Part shown: piece by piece, positions 8,967 through 15,812 of the stretch
Layout: each line of letters starts with the position of its first letter
Position numbering within the stretch: position 1 is the stretch's first letter
Assembly: GCA_050949705.1 (NCBI GenBank)
Contig: JBMNGG010000005.1
Span: 190,950-254,949 of the forward strand
DNA: 64,000 bases
Direction of reading: 5' to 3'
DNA from: JBMNGG01 sp050949705
GTDB taxonomy: Bacteria; Bacillota; Thermosediminibacteria; Thermosediminibacterales; Tepidanaerobacteraceae
Notes under the pieces: generated by a model
Told to the model about the DNA's origin: nothing
What the model saw: only the letters and a program-made list of their open reading frames with translations
Database searches by the model: none
Made by a program: the position numbers and the translations under genes

Positions 8967-9326
8967 TTAGCTTGGAATATCCTTTTCTTTCCACATTTTT
9001 TCAATAGCTACAGCAGTAATACCAGCAAGTACTGCACCGATAGCCACAAATGCCAATGTGGGTAAAGATGCTATTCCAGCTTCTGGTCCAAGTAAAAATA
9101 CATCTCTCATGGTTCCACATATACCAATCCCTGCTGCCATGTCTACAAATGCACCTTCATTAACCACAACTCCCAGGAAGTGATTCATAAACCACATGAT
9201 AGAAATGATCATAAGCCCGGCAAACCATCCACCAAAAATACCATAAGCCTCCGCAAAAGCTCCCCATACAGACATTACGAAAATACCAGCAATCGCAAAA
9301 CCAATAATAGAACTAAGGTTTTTCAC
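8967..9326 (-). CDS. Small membrane protein of glycerol operon (probable glycerol transporter partner)
   Basis: This hydrophobic protein of about 119 residues has four predicted membrane segments. I place the start at the GTG at 9326 because GGAGGTGA lies five bases upstream; the longer frame from 9371 would have its first codons upstream of this site. Its middle segment GGWFAGLMIISIMWFMNH resembles the corresponding part of the next protein, and both share conserved Asn-His and acidic residues. The two genes sit between the attenuator after glpP and glpK. A two-subunit glycerol facilitator or channel is the likely role, by context. Confidence 0.75.
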   Translation of the reverse strand: MKNLSSIIGFAIAGIFVMSVWGAFAEAYGIFGGWFAGLMIISIMWFMNHFLGVVVNEGAFVDMAAGIGICGTMRDVFLLGPEAGIASLPTLAFVAIGAVLAGITAVAIEKMWKEKDIPS

Positions 9327-9420
9327 TAATGTCACCTCCATTTTTTTTGACCCATTAGTAAACACCACCAATTAAATCTACTACCTTGCTTTTGCTACCC
9401 ACCCCCTTTTTGAGCAAATT

Positions 9421-9479
9421 AAAAATCCTTCCAGGGTAAATAATAAATAAAAAATAGTAAATTATTCACCCAGGAAGGA
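9421..9479 (-). terminator. Attenuator hairpin after glpP, probable GlpP target
   Basis: A 19-bp imperfect stem (9426-9444 and 9461-9479; one mismatch and one G-T pair) is followed on the minus strand by TTTTTAA. The stem includes the glpP stop codon. It stands between glpP and the uptake/kinase genes, where GlpP with glycerol-3-phosphate would act as antiterminator in the Bacillus model. Confidence 0.78.
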
Positions 9480-10070
9480 CTTTCTCCTCGTCTCCAAGTC
9501 CTCAAAAGGTATGTTCCATATATCTTCATTTGTAACTGATATGGCTAGAGCACCTTGTCTCAGTGCCGCATTAACCTCCTGTATATTCTCAATAAGTCCA
9601 CCGGCAATAACCGGAAGCCTTATCCTATTGCAAATCTTTCTAATAATTTTTGGTATCACTGCCGGTAAAATCTCTATTGCATCAGGGCATACATGTTTAA
9701 CAGATTTTTCAGCGGTATCTACAGCTAAGCTATCAAGAGCAAATATTCTTTGAATGGTAAAAAGACCTTCAGACTTTGCACAACTGATGAGATTGGCTCT
9801 AGTTGTTATGATTCCATCTGGTTTAATTTCCTGGGCTATATATTTTATGCCCATACTATTCTTACTTATGCCTTCAAGTAAGTCAATATGCAAGAAAATT
9901 CTTTTATTATTTCTTTTTACACTATTTACTACACCCTTAATATTCAGTATATTGCCTGTAAGTAAAAATATGCATCGTGATGGCTTTGATACTGCGATTT
10001 TTATCCTGTCAACGTCCCTAATGGCTGGTATCACCGGAAATCCCTTTAAATCCTCTAATACATCGCTCAA
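9462..10070 (-). CDS. glpP: Glycerol-3-phosphate-responsive antiterminator GlpP
   Basis: This 202-residue TIM-barrel-like RNA-binding regulator is recognised by IPAIRDVDRIKIAV near the start, FLHIDLLEGISKN, KPDGIITTR, DAIEILPAVIPK and PVIAGGLI. In Bacillus GlpP binds glycerol-3-phosphate and then the leader hairpin of glp transcripts, letting polymerase read through. It starts with TTG, with GAGGTGA seven bases upstream. It is the first gene behind a sigma-54 promoter, and two hairpins (9421-9479 and 6785-6814) downstream are candidate targets. The regulon therefore seems to combine sigma-54 initiation with antitermination. Confidence 0.93.
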   Translation of the reverse strand: MSDVLEDLKGFPVIPAIRDVDRIKIAVSKPSRCIFLLTGNILNIKGVVNSVKRNNKRIFLHIDLLEGISKNSMGIKYIAQEIKPDGIITTRANLISCAKSEGLFTIQRIFALDSLAVDTAEKSVKHVCPDAIEILPAVIPKIIRKICNRIRLPVIAGGLIENIQEVNAALRQGALAISVTNEDIWNIPFEDLETRRKSFLGE

Positions 10071-10141
10071 AAAATCACCTCGAAGTCTATCGGTAATACC
10101 TTCTCAATATTAAATTATCATATTCTTTATCGACACATAAT

Positions 10142-10157
10142 TGCAAAAACCATGCCA
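10142..10157 (-). promoter_or_regulatory. Sigma-54 (-24/-12) promoter of the glycerol regulon
   Basis: On the minus strand the sequence TGGCATGGTTTTTGCA fits the TGGCAC-N5-TTGCA consensus with one mismatch and correct GG-to-GC spacing. It lies about 60-70 nt upstream of glpP. An activator of the matching class is encoded in the same operon (1994-3643). Confidence 0.82.
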
Positions 10158-10193
10158 ATAAACCATGTGCAACATAAGCTATAGAAAAATTTA

Positions 10194-10258
10194 TAGTTGG
10201 TAAAATATATCAATATACGCTCTGTTGTAATAAAAACATTGATACTTTCTACCAACTA
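10194..10258. promoter_or_regulatory. Pair of inverted 21-nt enhancer-like sites upstream of the sigma-54 promoter
   Basis: Positions 10194-10214 and, in reverse orientation, 10238-10258 match at 18 of 21 bases. Both begin TAGTTGGTA and end TATCAAT. Each copy is itself an imperfect dyad (TTGGTA-N5-TATCAA). They lie about 38 and 82 bp upstream of the -24 element, where sigma-54 activators bind. Binding by the HPr-PAS-AAA+ protein is inferred. Confidence 0.68.
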
Positions 10259-10373
10259 ATCTGTGAATAGTTTTTTATATCTTTTTCGAACAATTTATAT
10301 TTACTCTATTATGTATTTTATAGTATAATTTCTGAAAAGTCAAGCTCTTTTTGTTGCTAAAATATTATCATTC

Positions 10374-10973
10374 TCACCTTACTCTTTGTCCAATTTTATT
10401 TTCATTACCTGCAAGCAACCTCTCTATATTGTCCTTATGACGATAAACAGCAATAGCACCAAGGACTAGACCAGTTATAACATGTTTTGCTGGGTATTTA
10501 AAAACTAGTAAAAGAATCGGAAGTGATGTAGCTGCGGTTATAGAACCTAAAGAAACAAATCTTGATAGGAAGATAACGGTAATTCCAATAATAAAAACTA
10601 TGAGGCCGATTTTAGGTGATAAACCGATAATAACACCGAAGCTAGTAGCAATCCCTTTTCCACCCTTAAAATTGAGAAAAATAGACCAATCATGACCAAT
10701 GACAACCGCAATTGCAGAAAGTAAAGCTAGATTCTCACCGCCAAATAATCTTCCTAATAAAACCATTAATAGTCCTTTTAACAAATCTGCTGCAAAAACC
10801 ATCAGAGCGGGTTTTACGCCCAGTACTCTAAGTACATTTGTGGAACCTGGATTACCACTACCGTATTGGCGGATATCTGTATTATAAAATCTACGACAAA
10901 TAAAATATGCAAAAGAGATAGAACCAACCAGATAACTGATGACAAGAAACAAAATCGTTCTAAACAAGGGCAT
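10374..10973 (-). CDS. plsY: Acyl-phosphate:glycerol-3-phosphate acyltransferase PlsY
   Basis: This 199-residue polytopic membrane enzyme transfers an acyl group from acyl-phosphate to glycerol-3-phosphate, the first step of phospholipid synthesis. The conserved blocks are SYLVGSISFAYFICR, GSGNPGSTNVLRVLG, GHDWSIFLNFKGGKGIATS and YRHKDNI. Length is normal. The ATG lies only about three bases after AAAGGTGA. The TTG two codons later has better spacing, so the true start may be 10967. It is upstream of the glp promoter region and on the same strand, but the glycerol regulon has its own promoter. Confidence 0.95.
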   Translation of the reverse strand: MPLFRTILFLVISYLVGSISFAYFICRRFYNTDIRQYGSGNPGSTNVLRVLGVKPALMVFAADLLKGLLMVLLGRLFGGENLALLSAIAVVIGHDWSIFLNFKGGKGIATSFGVIIGLSPKIGLIVFIIGITVIFLSRFVSLGSITAATSLPILLLVFKYPAKHVITGLVLGAIAVYRHKDNIERLLAGNENKIGQRVR

Positions 10974-11406
10974 TCACCTTTCAGAAGATTTTAAACAATA
11001 ATATAATAATTCACTTAATATTGTACATGTACCATATTTAAAAGTCAATGTAAAATTTGCTTTGGGTTTCTGTAAAAATATGTTAATCTAAGAAAGGCAA
11101 AATGCAAAGAAAATGCGTTAAGAGGGGGAAGAGAAATAAACTCCATAGTAAAATACAACAAAAGAATACTAGCAAATAATAAAAAGTCAAAAAAATAAGA
11201 TGAGTTGACTAGACAAAGCTCAATATGTTAACATTTTGATAATAGTAATATATTTGTTACAAAACTTAAGTAAAAAACATAATTATAGTATTACAGATAC
11301 GGGGAACTAAACCCACGTTTTTTTTATATATACAACATTATCTTTTGTATAAAGTCTGATAAAACTTAAAGCTTTTACTTGGTTCACTCATTTAGGGGGA
11401 ATTATT
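10974..11406. other. Divergent intergenic region, AT-rich leader of the CDF gene
   Basis: This 433-nt spacer separates plsY (leftward) from the cation exporter gene (rightward). A weak promoter-like TTGACT is near 11206, and a hairpin with eight T lies at 11299-11325. I see no coding frame and recognise no known riboswitch consensus. Confidence 0.5.
11299..11325 (+). terminator. Intrinsic terminator or attenuator upstream of the CDF gene
   Basis: The stem ACGGGG (11299-11304) pairs with CCC-A-CGT (11312-11318, one bulged A) and runs into eight T. It lies 82 nt before the start of a plus-strand gene with no plus-strand gene before it. It could be a transcription attenuator for the exporter or the end of a short untranslated RNA. 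Confidence 0.55.
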
Positions 11407-12282
11407 ATGGAAAATAACATGCATCTTAATAGAACTTATGAAATAAACAAAGTTCTTTGGGTGATTCTCGCATTAAACATCGGTGTTGCAATTATTAAGC
11501 TTATTGTGGGATATTCTATTTCATCAACTAGTATGATAGCAGATGGTTTTCACTCCTTTTCTGACGGCAGCTCTAACATCATAGGATTAATTGGCACTGC
11601 AATAGCTGCAAAGCCTGCCGATGAATCTCATCCCTATGGCCACAGAAAATTTGAAACTTTTACTACTATAGGCATAGCTCTGCTACTGTTTATTGTAAGT
11701 ATTAACATTATAAAAAGTGGTATTGCCAAAATAGTTAATCCCGTTACGCCTCAAGTTGATATCTATAGTTTTATTGTAATGATTATTACAATAGCTATAA
11801 ACATATTTGTTATCATTTTCGAAACAAAAGCGGGAAAAAGACTTAATAGTGATATACTTGTTTCAGATGCTATTCATACAAAAAGTGATGTTTATATATC
11901 ATTATCAGTAATACTTAGTTTGATTGCTGTCAAACTTGGATACCCTATTCTTGACCCGATTATTTCTTTTATTATATCTATTGTAATCATAAAAGCAGCT
12001 ATTGAAATAGTGATAAAGTCTAGCAAAGTATTGTGCGATGCAGTTGTAGTAGACCCAGAGGATATAATTAACATTGTATCTAAAATTGAAGGTGTTCTAG
12101 ATTGTCACCGGGTTCGTTCAAGGGGAAGTGAGGATGATTTTTCCTTAGATTTACACATACTGGTAGATCCCTTAATGACAGTATACAAGGCTCACGAACT
12201 GCATCATGATATTGAAGAAGAAATTAGAAAGCATTTTACAGGAATTCATTATATCGATATACACATAGAACCTTATTCATGA
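11407..12282 (+). CDS. Cation diffusion facilitator family metal exporter
   Basis: This 291-residue protein has six predicted membrane helices and a soluble C-terminal domain. The signature is SSTSMIADGFHSFSDGSSNIIGL with a second metal-binding pair in VSDAIHTKSDVYISLSV, each shown here by its key D-x3-H/D pattern, typical of CDF exporters that swap divalent metal for protons. HPYGHRKFET is the usual cytosolic loop. The start follows GGGGGAATTATT. Substrate (zinc, manganese, iron or cobalt/nickel) cannot be read from the sequence. The upstream hairpin suggests possible attenuation. Confidence 0.92.
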   Translation: MENNMHLNRTYEINKVLWVILALNIGVAIIKLIVGYSISSTSMIADGFHSFSDGSSNIIGLIGTAIAAKPADESHPYGHRKFETFTTIGIALLLFIVSINIIKSGIAKIVNPVTPQVDIYSFIVMIITIAINIFVIIFETKAGKRLNSDILVSDAIHTKSDVYISLSVILSLIAVKLGYPILDPIISFIISIVIIKAAIEIVIKSSKVLCDAVVVDPEDIINIVSKIEGVLDCHRVRSRGSEDDFSLDLHILVDPLMTVYKAHELHHDIEEEIRKHFTGIHYIDIHIEPYS

Positions 12283-12411
12283 AAGTCGTCTAAAAAAGGC
12301 AAATATTAGAGTAGAAATGATCATAAATGGTCTACGGTAATGTATTTCTAACTCCTAATTACTGCCTTTGACACTGTTCGGGCGACTGTTTGGCACCAAA
12401 AGGGGCACAAA

Positions 12412-12449
12412 ATAAAAAAACAGAGATGGAATACCCTCCCAAACTCTGT
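12412..12449 (-). terminator. Terminator of tRNA-Leu
   Basis: ACAGAG (12420-12425) pairs with CTCTGT (12444-12449) around an inner TGGGA/TTCCA stem. On the minus strand it is followed by TTTTTTTATTTTG. It lies 15 nt past the tRNA 3' end. Confidence 0.8.
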
Positions 12450-12464
12450 AACCATTATCAATTT

Positions 12465-12551
12465 TGGTGCCGAAGGCGGGATTCGAACCCGCACATCCTT
12501 GCGGACACTAGACCCTGAATCTAGCGCGTCTGCCAGTTCCACCACTTCGGC
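12465..12551 (-). tRNA. tRNA-Leu (anticodon CAG)
   Basis: An 87-nt class II tRNA folds with acceptor stem GCCGAAG/CTTCGGC, an anticodon arm with stem CTAGA/TCTAG and loop TTCAGGG, a long variable arm, and a T arm containing GGTTCGAATCC. CCA is encoded. It reads CUG leucine codons. A short open frame across this region on the same strand is not a gene. Confidence 0.96.
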
Positions 12552-12935
12552 ACATTTCAAATGTATTATTTATATTATCATATCGCCTTTAATTATTCAA
12601 GAGTCATTTAGATTCTTGAGTTTTAATGATTCTAGGGAAGTCAAACATATGTGACACGGCCTCAGATATATATCCTTAAAAACTGCTAGTTAAAACTTAC
12701 TTTGTAAGGAAGGAATGTCAAGATCAAAAGCGTTAGCATATCTTGATATTCCTGAGTGAACAGTGCAATTATTTCTCAACCATTTCATTTGGGGTTTTAA
12801 ATTCTAGAACTTTCCTTGCGATATTGTTGTATCGATTATTGTATCGATAAAATGCATTCTACATTTCATCATAGCTCAAAATTGTCTTTTACTATAAAAA
12901 ATTTGTTTTCTATTCTGTGGCTACACTCATCAATG
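12552..12935. other. Intergenic region between tRNA-Leu and uvrA, holding an IS remnant
   Basis: This 384-nt spacer contains no complete gene. It carries the decayed transposase tail described separately (12733-12861). There is also a short hairpin-like AAGAGTCATTTAGATTCTT near 12598. No clear uvrA terminator is visible. Confidence 0.6.
12733..12861 (-). pseudogene. Decayed C-terminus of an IS30-like DDE transposase
   Basis: One minus-strand frame reads NNIARKVLEFKTPNEMVEK, then a stop, then LHCSLRN. This matches the C-terminal pattern of IS30-type transposases (NN-x-PRK-x-L-x-KTP-x-E). Stops flank it on both sides, and a 12-nt tandem duplication repeats the RYNN codons. Only about 35 residues remain, so family assignment is tentative. 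It marks an old insertion beside the tRNA gene. Confidence 0.62.
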
Positions 12936-15791
12936 TTACTTTGCAGCCGCTAGTTTTTTTCTCATAATATTACTTTTCTGTTCCAGCACTTTCTTAAGAT
13001 ATTTCCCTGTATAAGAACAAGTATTATCGGCTACTTGCTCGGGAGTTCCAGTGGCAACAATCTCGCCACCACGGTCGCCACCTTCGGGACCTAAATCAAT
13101 TATATAGTCTGCAGTTTTTATCACATCTAAGTTGTGTTCAATTACAATTACGGTACTTCCAGCTTCAACTAACCTATGAAGAACATTTAGCAGCTTCTGG
13201 ATATCAGCAGCATGAAGTCCTGTGGTGGGTTCATCTAAGATATATAAAGTATTGCCATTAGTCTTTTTGGATAGTTCAGTAGATAGTTTAACTCTCTGGG
13301 CTTCACCACCCGACAATGTTGTTGAAGGCTGTCCCAGTCTTATATATCCCAAACCGACATCTTTGAGGGTTTCAAGTTTCCTCTTAATCTTAGGTATATT
13401 TTCAAAAAAGCTTAATGCTTCATCAACTGTCATATCCAATATATCTGCTATCGTTTTGCCTTTGTATTTGACCTCTAAGGTTTCACGATTATAACGCTTT
13501 CCTTTACAAACTTCACAGGGAACATAGATATCTGCCAGAAAGTGCATTTCTATTTTTATTATGCCATCACCTTTACAAGCTTCACAGCGACCGCCTCGGA
13601 CATTAAAACTAAACCTCCCTGGTTTGTATCCTCTCATTCGTGCTTCTGGTGTCAGTGAAAATATTTCACGTATATCATTAAACACATTGGTATATGTGGC
13701 CGGATTAGATCTAGGAGTTCTACCAATTGGAGATTGATCAATATTAATAACCTTTTCTATGTGATCAATTCCAATGATCTCATCAAAATCACCCGGACGG
13801 CTTTTGGCTTGATAAAGTCTTTCCTTTAATGCTTTATTTAAGATTTCATTTACTAAAGTACTTTTCCCTGAACCCGATACACCAGTCACACATGTAAACA
13901 AACCTAATGGAATTTTTGCATCAATATTTTTAAGATTATTTTCTCTACAACCTCTAATCTCAAGCCAATTCTCTCCAGGTTCCCTTCGAACATCGGGAAT
14001 CAGAATTTGCTTTTTGCCGCTAAGATATTGACCTGTGATAGAATCTTTACTTTTTTGTATATCCTCTACAGTACCATAGGCAACTACTCTCCCGCCATTT
14101 TCACCTGCTCCGGGACCTATGTCCACAATATAGTCAGCTGCTCTCATAGTATCTTCATCATGTTCCACTACAAGCACTGTATTTCCCAAATCTCTTAAAT
14201 CTTTCAGTGTTTTTAACAACTTGCCGTTATCACGTTGATGTAATCCTATACTGGGCTCGTCAAGAATATATAGTACCCCTACCAATCTTGAACCAATCTG
14301 TGTAGCTAGTCTTATCCTCTGAGATTCTCCTCCCGACAAGGTGCCTGATGCACGATTTAGTGTTAGGTACTCAAGACCTACATCAGCTAAAAACTGAAGT
14401 CGGCTTCTTATCTCCTTTAATACTTGATTTGCAATTATTTCTTCCCTGGAAGTAAGAGAAAGATCTTTAAAAAACGCTAAAGCATCCCGAATTGACAATG
14501 CGGTAATTTGGGCAATAGATTTATCCCCTACTGTCACTGCCAAGCTTTCAGGTTTTAGTCTATCACCGTTACATACTTGGCAAACTTTAGTGCTCATATA
14601 TTCCTCTATTCCATCTAGAGAATACTCTGAACCATTTACCTGGTAACGTCGCTTTAAATTGTTCACAACACCCTCGAAATAACCTCTATAGTGTCTTGTA
14701 CTTTTACTGAATCGACTATTAAAGTGAAACTCGATTTTCTCCTTAAAACCGTAGAGAATTGCATCTACTACTTTTTTGGGCAAATCTTTTACGGGAGTAT
14801 CAACACTTGCACCAAAATGATCCATCACAGCACAAAGCATTTGATAATAATAACCTTCAGGATTGTTGTTCCAAGGCGCTATTGCCCCTTCTGCTATGGA
14901 TTTTTCCTTATCGGGTATGATTAATTCCGGATCTATCTCCATACTTATCCCAAGACCGCTACAAGCAGGACAAGCACCATAAGGGCTATTAAAAGAAAAC
15001 ATACGTGGAGTAAGTTCCTCTAGGTTTATATTGCAATCCGCACAGGCAAAATTCTGTGAAAACATCAGCTCTTTTCCATCTATTATATCAACAATGATTA
15101 AACCCTCAGCATGGGTTAAAGCTAGTTCTATAGAGTCTGCAAGTCTTGATTCTATTCCGGGTTTTATAATAATTCTATCTATAATTATTTCAATATGGTG
15201 TTTTTTGTTTTTATCTAACTTTATCTCTTCACTGGTCTCCAGCATTTCTCCATCAACTCTAACTCTAACAAACCCGTTCTTTTTTATCTCTTCAAACAGC
15301 TTATGATATTCACCTTTTCTACCACGAACTACGGGAGCTAGTATCTGTATTCTTGTCCCCTCTGAAAGTTCCATAATTGTATCCACCATCTGGTCCACGG
15401 TCTGTTGGGATATTTCCTTGCCACAATTAGGACAGTGGGGTTTACCTATTCTAGCAAACAACAACCTTAAATAATCATATATTTCAGTAACTGTACCCAC
15501 AGTAGAACGGGGGTTTTTACTTGTAGTCTTTTGATCAATAGAAATGGCCGGTGAAAGGCCTTCAATGTAATCAACATCAGGTTTTTCCATTTGCCCTAAA
15601 AACTGGCGAGCATAAGCAGAAAGGGATTCTATATAACGCCTTTGACCTTCTGCGAAAATAGTATCAAAAGCCAAGGTTGATTTACCTGACCCTGAAAGAC
15701 CTGTAATTACTACCAATTTATCCCGAGGTATTTCTATGTCTATATTCTTAAGGTTGTGCTCTCGGGCACCTTTAACTATAATCTTATCCAT
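12936..15791 (-). CDS. uvrA: Excinuclease ABC subunit UvrA
   Basis: This 951-residue ATPase recognises DNA lesions in nucleotide excision repair. Both ABC modules are present: Walker A GLSGSGKSTLAFD near the start and GVSGSGKSTLVNE near residue 640, with signature motifs TLSGGESQRIRLA and TLSGGEAQRVKL. Zinc-binding CPNCGKE, CPACSGLG and CEACKGDG motifs are intact. Length is typical. It lies 21 nt after uvrB and is co-transcribed with it. The uvrB promoter carries a LexA-like box, so DNA damage probably induces both. Confidence 0.98.
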   Translation of the reverse strand: MDKIIVKGAREHNLKNIDIEIPRDKLVVITGLSGSGKSTLAFDTIFAEGQRRYIESLSAYARQFLGQMEKPDVDYIEGLSPAISIDQKTTSKNPRSTVGTVTEIYDYLRLLFARIGKPHCPNCGKEISQQTVDQMVDTIMELSEGTRIQILAPVVRGRKGEYHKLFEEIKKNGFVRVRVDGEMLETSEEIKLDKNKKHHIEIIIDRIIIKPGIESRLADSIELALTHAEGLIIVDIIDGKELMFSQNFACADCNINLEELTPRMFSFNSPYGACPACSGLGISMEIDPELIIPDKEKSIAEGAIAPWNNNPEGYYYQMLCAVMDHFGASVDTPVKDLPKKVVDAILYGFKEKIEFHFNSRFSKSTRHYRGYFEGVVNNLKRRYQVNGSEYSLDGIEEYMSTKVCQVCNGDRLKPESLAVTVGDKSIAQITALSIRDALAFFKDLSLTSREEIIANQVLKEIRSRLQFLADVGLEYLTLNRASGTLSGGESQRIRLATQIGSRLVGVLYILDEPSIGLHQRDNGKLLKTLKDLRDLGNTVLVVEHDEDTMRAADYIVDIGPGAGENGGRVVAYGTVEDIQKSKDSITGQYLSGKKQILIPDVRREPGENWLEIRGCRENNLKNIDAKIPLGLFTCVTGVSGSGKSTLVNEILNKALKERLYQAKSRPGDFDEIIGIDHIEKVINIDQSPIGRTPRSNPATYTNVFNDIREIFSLTPEARMRGYKPGRFSFNVRGGRCEACKGDGIIKIEMHFLADIYVPCEVCKGKRYNRETLEVKYKGKTIADILDMTVDEALSFFENIPKIKRKLETLKDVGLGYIRLGQPSTTLSGGEAQRVKLSTELSKKTNGNTLYILDEPTTGLHAADIQKLLNVLHRLVEAGSTVIVIEHNLDVIKTADYIIDLGPEGGDRGGEIVATGTPEQVADNTCSYTGKYLKKVLEQKSNIMRKKLAAAK

Positions 15792-15812
15792 TATTTTTAA
15801 TCACTCTCTAAT

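Noticed and set aside
11592..11606. TGGCAC-N5-TAGC resembling a sigma-54 promoter
   Set aside because: It lies inside the CDF exporter coding region, facing no gene start, and the -12 half is imperfect.
12380..12420. Possible C-terminal tail of a phage integrase next to the tRNA 3' end
   Set aside because: Short frames such as one ending FGAKQSPEQCQRQ look vaguely integrase-like, but they are too short and lack catalytic residues.
12348..12560. A 70-residue open frame across the tRNA-Leu region
   Set aside because: It is a translation of the tRNA itself and its terminator, with no ribosome site.
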